Assembly (NCBI RefSeq): GCF_030247195.1
Contig: NC_080671.1
Location: 2,198,501-2,262,500, forward strand
DNA length: 64,000 nucleotides
Direction: 5' to 3'
DNA from: Topomyia yanbarensis
Lineage: Eukaryota; Arthropoda; Insecta; Diptera; Culicidae
The notes beneath the pieces were generated by a model. It was not told where the DNA came from, searched no databases, and saw only the letters and a list, made by a program, of their open reading frames with translations. Shown here in pieces: positions 10,981 to 22,984 of this stretch; within the stretch, counting starts at the first letter, position 1; every line of letters begins with the position of its first letter. The translations under genes and the position numbers were made by a program.

Positions 10981-11779
10981 TTGGCACACTTACTAACAAC
11001 TCTCCCCTTCCCGTGATACATGTGGAGATGCAGAGGATTCCTCGGTCTCTAGTAGCAACATGTATCGGACAAACATTCCTTCCTTTCCCAGAAGATCCGT
11101 ATTCGAACGTGGCCAGCGTCGGTATTGATCAGCATGCAGGGATCAATATAGATTGTAGATTAAATCTCATTTTTGAATTATTGTCGAATTATTAAAAATC
11201 GCATTGAATATCATTATATTTATCAAAACAACACGCAATTTTTTTACGCAATTCATTAGTTTGTTGATAACTTAGATTTTGGTTGGTCTCTTCCCAATGC
11301 CAATCTACGGAATCAATGCGGAGCGGCATCGGTGCTACATACTGATCGCCATCGTTTGTTAGATATGGAAATTCAGGTCAAAAGCCAAAGCTTAGCCAAG
11401 CCATTTGTGTAGGAAAGTTTCTAATTGGTTAAATTGAAACTCCACGCATCAATTTCAAGCTACGCATGCAGAGGTTAACCTTACCAAACAACTTTTGCTG
11501 AGAAATGACCTGAAATAGATCATCACCACCCAAACCGATTAAGTTTTGAAAATCATTCCCCTGGCTTACTAATTCGGCACAACAGCACTCCCACTTTCGA
11601 TATTTGTTTTTGTCCTGACAACTGAACCGGACGGGTGTTTCGCCATATACTAATCTATTGAATCTATTCTGTAATTTATGGGCTCTTCGTTCGCTAGTTA
11701 ATAGGTGTACCGCCCCGCATCGGAGTAGTTTGCTGAGCAGGAAGAAAAATAACAGACTTCTTCTCATGCCGATAAAGAT

Positions 11780-11822
<43 letters not shown>

Positions 11823-13480
11823 CGCGCGAAGAGATTGACCGTGTGGCCGGGTGTCAAAGCCAGATCTCGCGCGGGGGTGTTAAAAGCGTTTCCCGCAAAG
11901 CCGCTTTTTTATTATTCTTGCGTGGGACGCACCCGTGATTGCCGCGCCACATGATGGGACCAAGAGGAGTAGTAACAGGCTAACTTCGCTCCACTCGTTG
12001 TGACTGACCGCTGCTACACGGTGACAGTTGAGACTGTGAAGATTGTTGACTTTGTCTAACATTGATTGAAACAATCGTTTCTGGTCACCTCTGATGGGAT
12101 TCCTGGGCGAACGCCATCGGCACGCCATCGATTGGCGATCATCTTTCCGCTCCGTGTGCCGTCAACAACGGGAGCGATCGGTGCTGATTCGACACATTCC
12201 AGTTTCCCTTCCTTCCTGCGCCGTCGTCACGGCGGCGGAACAAGCAACGATGATCGTGTGCGTGGAAAGGTGACTCGAGTGACGATGATAATCCTGTTTT
12301 ATATGTTTTGAATTTTTAATACGTTGGGAATGGCCGATCCAGGCAGTGCTGTGAGATGGACGCTCATTGTGCGATTACGATCGGTATTAACTCTGATGGG
12401 TGGACTTTTTTTCTTCTTCTCAACGAGCATTCATTCCAAATCTCGAAATGATTTTTTGACCATGAGACGCATTAAACAACTGTGGTGAATACGCTTTTGT
12501 GGATATTTTGTGCAAGATAATCCAAAACCTGACGGAAAGTTTTGTCCAACCTACGACTAAAAAAAATATCAAAATACAAGGTCACGAACGGTTTATTAAC
12601 AAACATTCCAATAAATTGGCGCAATGCGGCAACGGATGTCGCTGTCAGGATTTTCCGATTCAGAAAACGCCGCCAACTGAGCAATTTGAGGTCATCAAGG
12701 CCAATGACATATCTCGGTGCCTTAGATAGCAATCATCGCAATTACGCTTACAAAATAGCACGCCAACTGGGATGGATATCGACTCACATGGCTTATGTAA
12801 ATTAATAAACGTTGCATTCTTTCCATTTTTTGCGCTCTCCTTCGTTCTTCTCCGGTCGCGATTCGGAATAAGGACACATACGGGTACCTATATGGGACAG
12901 CTGGGATACGGGCGGACGAGTGGAGCATTGGCGACACTGTAATTTTATTGTGCTACTTCCCACCGGAGACTGAATGTTGTTTGCACATCTCCAGGTTCGA
13001 ATCTCGCGCTGAGTATAAATACTAAACAGCTTAAATGATGGTTGAATCGAGTGTGTTAGATACAATGTAAGACAGGTGCCGGTACGAACAAATTTGGAAG
13101 TCATTTTGCTTGATTTTAGAAGATTCAAAAGAAGAAATATTTTCTTGCAATTATTCGGAACTTGGAATTGAACGCACGTAATGAGCAATGCGTGAATGCA
13201 GGTTTCGAATTGTAATGAAATAGCTTACAATTACGCGCAGTCATCATTAGCATCATCATCAGCAACGGCAGCAACATGGAGAATTCAATTCATTGTATCT
13301 TTTCCTGTGCGGGATAATGATGCGCGGAAAGAATGTTGTTATTATTTATTTCTTCACGTAAATATTGAGGTGAATGTGCCCAGTTTGAGGAGCTTGCGGT
13401 GATATCTTTTCTTCTGCTACACTGGCAACCGTTCCGAATTTCTGGGGGTCGTCTGTTGATTCGTGCTAATATCATTAGGG
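10981..13480. other. Unassigned non-coding DNA with a GA microsatellite
   Basis: No gene or recognisable transposon domain is visible. A (GA)n tract of about 18 units lies at 11781-11816. The short open frames here have no motif I recognise. The minus-strand frame 12472-12732 (86 codons) has a protein-like composition, but I cannot assign it. Confidence 0.5.
11779..11817. repeat. (GA)n microsatellite
   Basis: An uninterrupted run of about 18 GA dinucleotides, likely length-polymorphic. It lies in unassigned non-coding DNA. Confidence 0.95.
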
Positions 13481-13534
13481 TAATGAAGTTTGATTTTTCT
13501 TCAACCTAGAAGGCATTCCAAATACTGAGAAATA

Positions 13535-13830
13535 TACTAATGCATATGAGAATGCAGATTGATACAGTTTCGGGGAAAACAATAAGCCTACTGCGGTATT
13601 ACCATTAAGTCTAGAACACAACAACAGCGGCAAAATGGCACATCGGTAGGGGCAAATTACCAATACATTGTGCACCGCCCAAGTACACATAGCTATGAGC
13701 GCCATCATTCTAAAGGATGCTGAGGCCGAATGGACATGGGGTCGCATGTACATTAAGCTGAATGGACAGTAGGTCGAATGGACGGTAGGTCGAATAAACA
13801 TTGTGCCCAATGGGTAGGGTTCGCACCACA
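13535..13830. repeat. Degenerate relative of the gccgaatgg satellite
   Basis: Units such as gaggccgaatggac, gctgaatggacag, gtcgaatggacggt and gtcgaataaac recur between about 13720 and 13800. Upstream, atgagaatgcagattg at about 13546 also occurs at about 62334, next to the large satellite array. The two loci therefore share a source repeat. Confidence 0.6.
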
Positions 13831-14102
13831 CAGTCTTCCTCATGATGTTATAGGGTCCATAGCATCAGTTTGCTCATCATACCGAATCCAAAAGTTTTAT
13901 TTGTTTACATAGCCATTAAACCAAAAATAAGCCCGATGATTTACTGGCAACAAACTACAGAAATTGAACTTAACCAAACTGTCATTTTTAAAGGTAAAGT
14001 TCCAAAATTTCAAGACTTTGTTAAAGCGTATATTTTTGCAAAAGTGAAATTATCATGTAGACTGAAGCAATTACGGGGGTCTTCTACTCGCGAGACCTGA
14101 TT

Positions 14103-15013
14103 TCAAGCAGTAAATATCTGAAAAGTGCTTAGATATTCTCATTATGAATTATGAACCCCAAAGAGCGTGATGCCTTTGCGACAATATAGCTGATATGCTG
14201 TTTAAACTTCAGTTGTTCATCGAGAAAAACTCCGAGATCGTTGACTCAATTCGCTCTGTCAATCGTGGATTCAGCTAGCCAGTAATCGAATCGAATTGGC
14301 GTTTGACCGTACATTTCTTGGGGTTTTGGGTCATTCGGTTGAACTCGCACCATTCCGCAAAGGTTACCAGTTGGCGTTGGAGGAAACCTACATCATCAAT
14401 ATTCCGGATTCTATGGTATAACTTGAGGTCGTCGGCGAAAGACAACCGTGGTCCTTCTAAACAAAAGTTGACGTCGTTGAAATACAGAAGAAAAATCAAT
14501 GGACCGAGATGGCTGCCTTGCGGAATACCAGATGAAGCAAAGAACTCTTCGGATACACAATCACCTATCTTGACTGCTAGACGACGATCACTGAGATGCG
14601 ATTGCATCCAACGGAGAAAATTAGTACCAAAGCCAAGTCTATCCAACTTTGCCACTGCAATAGCGTGATCATTCTTGTCAAAAGCAGCTGAAAGGTCCGT
14701 GCCGTCCGACACGGCATCTGTAACATATGTTGTGAACGACAGAAGATTCGTAGATGTTGAACGTTTCGGCATAAATCCATGCTGAGTCTCGGAGATGTAC
14801 TGTTTGCAGTGGCTGGAGATGGGTTCCAAAACAGCCATTTCAAACAGCTTAGGAACTGCGCTTAGCGCTGTAATACCACGGTAGTTGTCGACTACCTTTT
14901 TATCACCTTTTTTGTAAACTGGAAATATTAAGGAGGATTTCCAGAGTTCGGGAAATACTCCGGTTGTTAGCGACAATTGAAAGAGATGACAAAGAGGTGC
15001 ACTTAGACCGGCA
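14103..15013 (-). pseudogene. Jockey-clade non-LTR reverse transcriptase fragment
   Basis: The long frame (14275-14976) has GVFPELWKSSLIFPVYKKGD, NYRGITALSAVPKLFE, TQHGFMPKRSTSTNL, then the first catalytic block TDLSAAFDKNDHA, GIPQGSHLGPLIFLLYFND and SFADDLKLYHRI (FADD). It is the palm of a Jockey-type RT. A short stretch is missing just before TDLSAAFD. The frame extends both ways through stops: upstream LSAPLCHLFQ to about 15013, downstream NDLGVFLDEQLKFKQHISYI to about 14103. Both ends are truncated. It is an inactive fragment. Confidence 0.85.
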
Positions 15014-15027
15014 GAAAAAAATGCCTA

Positions 15028-15302
15028 TTAAGGGGGTCCTCTTATATAATTGTGCAAAATGTACCTAATGTTTGATAATTTTTGTTGAAGAAGTAAAATG
15101 ACTTAGACATGGGCAAAATGTATATGTAAAATGTATATTAAGTCGCCATGTTTGACACTTTACGCTCGAAAATTTTTATTTTATAGATGAAACCTTAATG
15201 AACATTATGCAGAATAGCGCACATGTCTAGATCATTTTACTGCTTCAAAAGAAATTATTAAACATTAGGTACTTTTTGCCACAAATGTATAAGACTCCTT
15301 AA
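15028..15302. mobile_element. TTAA-flanked MITE with ~75-bp inverted repeats
   Basis: TTAA occurs at 15028-15031 and 15299-15302. The next ~75 bases (starting gggggtcctcttatataat) are matched in inverse orientation at the right end (15223-15298), with substitutions. TTAA duplication is the piggyBac signature. The core has no coding sequence. Confidence 0.75.
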
Positions 15303-15599
15303 ACAGAAAATGGCAGAAATTTGACTCTTGATTCACTTACAGGATTTATCAAATGATATTGAAATTTGAGGTGAGAAATAGTGAGAACATAAATAAAGAT
15401 CACTTTACAAAATAAAATATTTGGGAAATATTGTACAATATAGTGAGCTCGATTATAACTGTCATATTCATTGAAATATGTGGTTAATTTCAATTTTCGA
15501 ATATACATACCAATGGATTTAGCAGATATTTTAGGACTATCCGATTGATAATACTAGTTTTTAGATACATGAAAGTAAATATCTTGACTTTTTTGACGA

Positions 15600-15864
15600 G
15601 AATTCTCGAGTACTTTTTCAAATGGACGTAAGTAACAATGAGAGATTCTCTTTAAAGTCTTTCTCTTCTGTTCATTACTCGGCCATTTCAACATTTACTA
15701 CTCTACTCTTTGCATAATATTGTAGTAAAAACCGTCGGCTTTCGATATGTACTGGAAAATTAGTACAAGGTGTTGTAATGACGTCGTAATAAACGAAAGA
15801 GAAAGTAAACAAAGAGAGGCTCTCAATGTTACTTACGTCCATTTGAAAAAGTACTCGAGAATTC
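15600..15864. mobile_element. MITE with ~65-bp inverted repeats (GAATTCTCGAGTACTTTTTC)
   Basis: The left arm 15600-15665 and right arm 15795-15864 are inverse copies; the first ~45 bases are nearly identical. No convincing target-site duplication is visible, so the superfamily is open. The interior is AT-rich and non-coding. Confidence 0.75.
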
Positions 15865-16221
15865 AACGCTCTTATTTTATTCAATTTTGACGGCTCATGC
15901 TGGTTCTAAATGAAATAAATAAATCAAACAAGGCTTCCAAATTGTGTAGTAGCTATCCAAGAAACCAGTCATGTTGGATTAGAAGCTATTGCACTAGTTT
16001 GGAGTTTTCGCTTTTGGCCAGCTTTTTGGGTCAAATACTCCTCTGTGCTACGGTCCAAAATACACGTAACTAAAATCAGCAACCGAATAGGACAATGAAA
16101 CAGAGTTTAGTGGCCAGACACGCGCCCGACAATTGTGCGACCGGATTCTGATGATGTATTCTCATGCAGGCAGGTTCCCGGACAAAAGTACAAAGTTGTT
16201 TTCGTCTAAGAGAGGCTTTAA

Positions 16222-16316
16222 GGGCCCCACACACGTTCAGTTTTCCTGTCAGTTGGACTGAACCCTGATCGGATGAAAAAACTGAGCGATTAACTGAACT
16301 GAGCGTGTGTAGCCCC
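16222..16316. repeat. Internal end-like repeat near the left end of the 7-kb element
   Basis: The left end gggccccacacacgttcagt is followed 75 bases later by its own imperfect inverse, actgagcgtgtgtagcccc (about 16297-16315). A ~95-bp inverted pair therefore sits at the tip of the larger element. Confidence 0.5.
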
Positions 16317-16663
16317 ACAGCAGTTTTGCGTTCAGTTTCATCAGTTTTCACTTCAGTTCTGCCAGTTTTCTTTGCCGTTGTTGATTTCGGGAATTGAGAC
16401 CAGAAGCGGAGGCACATGAAAACAATTTTCAAACAGTGTTTACTCTTTACCTGTTTCTTGTTTATCAACACTTTTGTTATAGAAAACGTTGTTTTCTTGT
16501 TAAATTTGTTAACTATTCTTCCGAATTGCGTCTTTTTCGAATCATGGGTTTGATTCTTTTTGGTATAGGACAAAAACTAATGGAAATAAATTGGGGGGAA
16601 TAAGAATATAAGTGGTTCCAATTAACCTTATTAACAGTGGTATTGTGATCGTGAAAGTGACGT

Positions 16664-16795
16664 TATGGATGAAATTAGTGTGATATGGCTTGGTCGCATA
16701 GCAGGATCTAAGGCTCCGCAACGGCGCAAAACCGCTGAAGATCCCTCGGACGAGGTGGACTCAAACCCGCCGTCGGAAGTGAAAGCAAAACTCTA
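16664..16795 (+). CDS. Small open frame (43 codons), unrecognised
   Basis: ATG at 16664 opens MDEISVIWLGRIAGSKAPQR and continues as a hydrophilic Lys/Glu/Pro-rich peptide, ending in KAKL at a TAG. Local base composition is GC-richer than the flanks, which is why I note it. It lies inside the 16217-23178 element and could be a remnant first exon of a transposon gene. There is no motif; chance is quite possible. Confidence 0.2.
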
Positions 16796-16799
16796 GAGC

Positions 16800-18599
16800 G
16801 TTTTTTCATTACATCATATCTAACAGAAACGTGAAACGGAGAAAATCGCGTGCAAAAATTTCCTTGCAACCTTTAAATTTATTTAACAAATAAAGCACAC
16901 AGAAGGCTATTAATTGTACTATCACCTCTGCATTTACTCATTGCAGGATCGTAAAAGCATATTACATGTTTTTCGCGAAGATAATAGGAAGATAATTGAT
17001 AACTATTATTTTATTACATTTTGCCGATCACTTTTGCTATTATGCTCTTTTACATATGTGGTCTTGGCAACTCCGTTTGTAGATGACACGTTTTACTGTG
17101 ACGTTTAGAGAGACGGGCTTTTAGTTGTGATATATTTCATGTGCTGTATTGCAACCGAGAGTGTAGATATGAGGTTTGGCATTGGAAAAACATACTAACT
17201 ACAGTCGACTTGGAGAAACATCACAACGCAAAACTACAAAATATTAGCAAAGCTTTAGTATACTATATGTGACATTTTGACTTAAGATTAAATTAACATA
17301 TAAAGAGTTATCATTTTTCTCTATTATTTGTGGACGATAAAGAGTCAATGCTTAGCTTTTATTTGGCATAATAAACTCAGTTTGTTTACATTTGTTAGAT
17401 ATTACGTTTTGAATAAACGGTATAGAACTGTGATCCACTCGTTATCCCGTTATACCCAAACATACGGCTAGTTTGAGTCCGCCTAAGCGGCAACGAAGTC
17501 GAACAGCACACCAAAAAAAACGACGTGGCTTAACCATATTGAATTCGGCTATGCGGCCATAAGTTCCATCATGCTAACTTCGCCCATAACGTCAGTTTCT
17601 CGAGCGCTATATCATCGTTAGTATGGTTAGTTGTGTTTTTGTAAATGTATTATAAACTATTTTAGGGCTTTCCTTCCGATTTTTACATATTTTTTGTGAA
17701 ATTAATTTAGGACTGTTTTCAAAAGAATTAATCCATTTTTCGAAAATTCCGTGTTTCAGAACTTCCTGACCCCCACACACCCCTGCCGAAAACGTTACGT
17801 AAACCTTTCGATTTATTTTAATTGGTCGATAATGCGACATTTACGAAAAGTGAACCAGTTTACATAAAAATTCGACTTATATTGAGATTCAATTGAATAC
17901 CGATCCAGTGCTGCTGGAACGAGTTATTCAAATTCACCAGTGGAAATTCTGTCATTAAGTCCTTCTGTTTCGGTGAAGCATGATTTAATCCAATTATTAT
18001 TCTACTGTTATTCCGTCCATACCCACATCGCAAGAAATTTCTCCATTGATGAAGTGGCTTTACTATAAACGATTTGTCAAAAACTGTTTCAACTTTAATA
18101 TTCACCAATTGAGCTAAGAAGGTAAAAAATCGTATTTTATTCTTAATTTACACTGAGTAATATGTAATGCAACACAAGTGTAGAATTTAGTTTTATTCTA
18201 GTTTTCAAAGTTAGACAGCAACATTCTTCGCAGTCATTCTGAAATAGCTTAAAAGGCGAAGAATATTTTGTTATTACTAGCCCTAGTTTCACCAAAATGT
18301 AACACACTTATAGCGTAGAATTATTAGGGGGCGTAGAAGTTTGTCATAAAAAACAATTTTTTCTTTGCATATTTACATTTTGTTTAACACAATAAATAAT
18401 TAAATAAAATCGTTTGGGGAAATTCGAACTATTGCAAAGTTGCAGCTGTTGATGCCAAGCTCCGCCTAGGCAAATATAACATTGAACCCAATGTTGAGAG
18501 CCGAGTTAAAAATTTGAACAAATTTTTTTTTATATTTTGTGAAATTAGGATATATTAAAAATATTCTCTGTAAATTTCAGACAAATCGAACCATTAATT
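16800..18599. other. Unassigned AT-rich DNA inside the 7-kb element
   Basis: No domain, tandem repeat or clear inverted-repeat element was found. Short open frames on both strands have low-complexity translations and no family motif. Confidence 0.5.
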
Positions 18600-19115
18600 A
18601 TGGAGATGCATAATTTTGAACGTACTGGTTACTTTAAGAACCCGTACACAAGTTTATTCTCGAAACCATTGTTTCGAGGTCGGTTCCATGAATATCTCAA
18701 GAAACGTTCAAGATTGCCCCGTCATGTTTTCCTTTCTCATATAAAGACAGGCTATGCAATCACTCCAAAAATCTTTCCAATCGAGGCGCGGAGGGCCGAG
18801 TATCAAACACCATTCGATTCAGTTCGTCGAGATTGCAAAACGTCTGTATGTTTGTTGCAAAAAATGTCACTCAATTTTTTCAATTTGGACCGAATTGCAC
18901 AAACGGTAACGGTATACCGCTCCCATAAGATGCTGTAGCATTTTTAGTTGATCGGACTTTTGGTTCCGGAGTTACGGGTTAAAGAGTGTGGTCACATCAA
19001 ATTCCCATATATGCTAATGACCCATCAAAGTAGGTGCCACCTATGACGGTTCTTAATACTCCGAGGAACTCGCCAAGTTTCTGAGCTAATGTCACACCTA
19101 TTTCCCAGCAAGCTC
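18600..19115 (+). other. Unrecognised 112-codon open frame and flanking repeat-like DNA
   Basis: The frame 18600-18938 encodes a basic, aromatic-rich protein (start MEMHNFERTGYFKNPYTSLF) with no motif I recognise. The phrase ggttccggagttac occurs after it (about 18961) and again at 19336, so both stretches may be parts of one older repeat split by the MITE at 19116. Coding status is doubtful. Confidence 0.3.
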
Positions 19116-19251
19116 TTAACCCTTAAATGCATGAAACTCATTTTTCCTCGGTGTTCATTTTTTTAGTTGCATGCGATATATTCCTCTTAAGGTTTTATAT
19201 CACATAATTCAGTACCTTGCCAAATGGCAACAGTATGCATTTAAGGGTTAA
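19116..19251. mobile_element. 136-bp MITE with TTAA ends
   Basis: ttaacccttaaatgcat at the left is the exact inverse of atgcatttaagggttaa at the right. TTAA at each edge may be the target duplication, making it piggyBac-like. Confidence 0.7.
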
Positions 19252-19345
19252 CCGATTTTTACAAACTTGATTTCAAATGAAAGATAATACTACTTCCAGT
19301 GACTGCTATTGAATTTCATTCAGTTCTGACTTCTGGTTCCGGAGT

Positions 19346-19607
19346 TACAGTTGTGATTCGTTGGTTGGGCCACAGCCTTTGACCAACTAACGAATTTAAT
19401 TCGCTAGTTGGACCGACTGACAAATGTCAAAAACTTTCCAAAGAAGACATTAGTAGTGTAAAAGATTGTCAGATGGATTGTCAAAGTCAATTTGACATGA
19501 GATTTTGACGCTCAGACGTTTTTTAGTTGGACAATGGTCCAACTAGCGGAGGTCCAACTAAAAAGCGGTCCAGTTAAAAAGTGTCCAACCAGCGAATCAC
19601 GACTGTA
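19346..19607. mobile_element. TA-flanked MITE (CAGTyGTGATTCGyTGGTTGG ends)
   Basis: The element spans 19348-19605 with TA on both sides. Its ends are inverse copies with two mismatches. The interior repeats aactagcg/gttagttgg-type motifs in both orientations. The TA duplication fits Tc1/mariner-type non-autonomous elements. A related array of ttcg[ct]tagttggg lies at 58616-58690. Confidence 0.75.
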
Positions 19608-20034
19608 TAGGTCGGTTAATGCGGTAACATAGAAATTGCTCATATAAACTGGTACAATCGTAATACCTCTTAGGTTAAACACTATTGTAAGGAGCACCAA
19701 ATTGCTTCGATTCGCAGGCCTAGATCACTGATGGGGAATCAAAGATTCTTGGAGTATATTGTCCACTATCGATAATTCCAGAAGTCCCGGGTTGCGGGCA
19801 TATTCCAGGACTAAAGTCACTCAGGTGATGACTAACCTAGTCTCAAATGGAAGGTATAATATGCAGTTCGGTATTGGACCCCCATCTACCTTCCCTTTCC
19901 TTTCTCTCACACTCCTCCCTCCCCTCGCTTCTTCACCACCTCTCTCAGACTTGCGAAGTTCTTCCAATCATACGGTTCTACAGCTCCCTCAAGCTATGGC
20001 CATTCCAGCACCGGCTCCGGACGGATGGACATTT
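19608..20034. other. Unassigned DNA between MITE and tandem repeat
   Basis: Contains a pyrimidine-rich stretch at 19885-19950 (ccttccctttcctttctctc type). No gene is recognised. Confidence 0.5.
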
Positions 20035-20815
20035 GACGCCATTTTGAAAACCAAGATGGCGGCTTCCGGTTACCATAAAACAGTGAAAATCACCATCAAT
20101 ATGGGTGTGATTTGAAAGAGGGTGGTAGGCAAAAGCCGGAAATTGATAATTGACGCCATTTTAAAAACCAAGATGGCGATTTCCGGTTACCACAAAACAG
20201 TGAAAAGCATCATCAATATGGATGTCATTTGAAAGAGAGTGGTCAATAGAAGACAGAAATTGATTTTTGACGCCATTTTCAAAGCCAAGATGGCGGCTTC
20301 TGGTTATCACAGTGCAATGCAAACCACCACCAATAATGGCGTCATTGTAAAGCGCTAGCGGTCAGCAAAAGTCGGAAATTGTTTTTTGACGTCGATTCGA
20401 AAACCAAAATGGTGGGTTCCTGTTCCAAAAAAACAGTGAAAACCGTCATCAATATGGGTGTCATTTGAAAGGGGATGGTCAGCAGGCGACGGAAATTGAT
20501 GATTGACTCCATTTTGAAAATCAAGATGGCGGCTTCCGGTTTCCAAAAAACAGTGAAAACTACCATCAATATAAATGTCAAGGGATTGGTGAGAAGAAGT
20601 CCGAAATTTATTATTTATGCAGTTTTGAAAACCAAGTTTGCGGTTTCCTGTTACTGCAAAACGGCGAAAACTATCATCAATATGGGTATCATGAAAGGGG
20701 TAGTCATAAAGTGATTTTTAACACCATTTTCGAAAACCAATATGGTGGTTTCCTGTTAGTACAAAACAGTGAAAACCATACTAAGTATGGGTGTCATTTG
20801 AAAGGGGGTGGTAAG
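20035..20815. repeat. 117-bp tandem repeat, about 6.7 copies
   Basis: Copies begin at gacgccattttgaaaaccaa near 20035, 20152, 20269, 20388, 20505, 20616 and 20719, giving a period of 117 (range roughly 103-119). Each contains aagatggcggcttccggtt, aaaacagtgaaaa, accatcaatatgggtgt and catttgaaagggggtggt. Similarity falls along the array and some copies have small deletions. 117 is divisible by 3, so some frames stay open across copies, but stops and frame changes argue against a protein. Confidence 0.9.
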
Positions 20816-22167
20816 TAGATGTAGTGGTGGCGGTGGTACTACCACCTTTGTAACTGGAACACTCCATAGCACTGAGCAATCTTTACACGACAAGCTTGAC
20901 GTGTTCAAACATTACTCTCTGACCATACTCAGCATGCTACTGTAAGAAGGGCCAAAAAGGAATTGCGTGGTCAGGAAGTGACTTTGCTTACGTGTACTAC
21001 GGAAGATTTTGCTTCCAATAACAAGACCATATAAGCCAATCACAATGCAAGCCATTGTTATAAAAAGTAGCCTCAATAGGTGTGGAGAAAATCCCGCGCA
21101 ATATTCACGAAATGTTACCAACACTCTTCCTGTCCAAATCGTTTCAATCAGATGGCTTGATGATACCTATCAATTCCTATTCTATGTATGGGTCATTCCA
21201 CGCGCAGTGATCAAGGCACGTGTAATCGACCTTCACGGATTTCAATCAAATTCGGAGGAATTTTTCCTCTACGGCCAATATATAAAACCCAAATTTTTGT
21301 ATCAATTGAATCACCCCTCGGGCCATGGCAGCACCCCCCGTTTTGACAAGAGTAGATAGAAACATCAATTGTCTTCTCTGAATTGTTTCTACCGTTTATA
21401 AGTTTAAAGATATTCAATCTTAAGCTATCTTAAGCATCGTTTTTCTCTAAATGTGCTAAATGGCGCTTGTCATAAGATAGCACAACAGCGACGATATGGA
21501 AAAATATCAAATAAAAAAAGTTGCGTTGTTAAATGAGCTTACTGAAACAAACTACATTTTTTTGTTATATAACTTATGAAATCTGCAATTATTAGAAACA
21601 CATTGAATTTTTTCAAAGTTAAACCAATTTTTTTACTTATTATTTTCTTTAAATATTAAGAATCAAGCTAAAATGATTTTATAAAAATATTGGAGCGGTA
21701 TTCAAAATAATTTGCGAGATATTACAATTATAAACTTGAAACAAGGCAATTTTACGCTAAACGCCCAGTGATAGGCATGTTATAATCGAAATATCTCAAG
21801 AAATATTTAAAGTTTCATTCTGAAATTTACACACAATCCTCACGATACAATCATAAATTATTTTAAAACGCCAATCCGTGCGCAACTGGCATATTTTAGT
21901 CCTACCCAGCCATCCAATCCTCTGCACGTTAAAACACCTGGACTGGAGGACTCCTGTTTACAGTCGCCTCTTACGACATTGGAGTAGGATCCAGTGGATA
22001 AATTCTTGTCTGAGATACTTCAACCCGCCGGATGCCACACGGCCTCTATGCTGTTTTTGTCCACAGTCTGTTGCCACCCTCCTAGTGGACCAAAGCCCCA
22101 TCAAATATTAAATTCATGTTGTCAGACAGATAATAGTTCAAGGTTTGAGTGATTGTATTCTCTAATC
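20816..22167. other. Unassigned DNA, partly repeat-like
   Basis: No gene is recognised. The segment near 21188-21350 (tgggtcattccacgcgcagt and following) resembles dispersed insect repeat sequence, but I cannot define its ends. The remainder is AT-rich. Confidence 0.4.
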
Positions 22168-22394
22168 CAGCAGTTCTCAACCTTTTTCGTACTACGATTC
22201 CCTTGGCGTTGCGGCGGACCTCCACGGATAAATATCGATTTTGATTGCTATCAATACATACGTTATTTTCAATTGGTTAGGAAACAAGGCTTGAAATTTC
22301 AATATGCGCTAGCAAATTCTATTTTTTTTCGCGGACCCCCAGCAACGTCTTCACGGCCCATAGGGGTCTGCGAACCCCAGGTTGAGAATCACTG
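22168..22394. mobile_element. hAT-like MITE (CAGyrGTTCTCAACC ends)
   Basis: Left CAGCAGTTCTCAACC (22168-22182) is inverse to the right end ggttgagaatcactg (22380-22394). Inside, gcggacctcc and gcggacccccagc near the ends add a second inverted pair. Such ends are typical of hAT-type elements. The 8-bp duplication is not clear. Confidence 0.65.
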
Positions 22395-22984
22395 CAATCT
22401 ATACTACCTCCTTTGTTGTTGTCAGTGGACTCAACTAATTGAACAATTCATTAATGCTATCTAGTGGACCACTTTCATATTAGTCTATCCGTTAACGATA
22501 GCCCTCAATAAGTGTAAGCCATCTAATGTCGCCTAAAATCCCGAGGTAACTTTACCGGAGACATCACACGTAGAATAAACATTGATATTGAAATTGTGAT
22601 ATTACTTGTTATCGTTCAATGATGGATTCATTTACACTAAACGGTTCGATTTAAGTACTTTAAAGCATCCCCGACGGCGTAGTTATTATTTAGTATTTGT
22701 ATTTGCATATCCAATGGCTTTAAATGATAAACCTGGCCAAGCAAAAAATATTTACTAATGAAAGTACCGCACTGTATATTGCCACGGACGATATAATTGA
22801 CCACCGCTCCCTCAATTTATCGAAATCACATAAACCTCCTAGCCGATGATTCGAAAATAAACATTCCTGCGACAAGCATTGCCTAAAAGAAGAAATCTGT
22901 ACAGTACAAGACGGCCAATAGCACATTATGTACACTCAAGAATGAAAAAAGACGGTTCAATTTTGATGTACACATCGGGAATAT
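22395..22984. other. Unassigned DNA near the right end of the 7-kb element
   Basis: Nothing recognisable. It leads into the cagtt/aactg-rich subterminal zone at about 22985-23160. Confidence 0.5.

Noticed and set aside
12472..12732. Minus-strand 86-codon frame with protein-like composition
   Set aside because: No motif, no splice context and no repeat partner that I can recognise. Listed only within unassigned DNA.
19759..20115. 118-codon frame running into the 117-bp repeat
   Set aside because: Its C-terminal part is simply the tandem repeat, and neighbouring copies break the frame.
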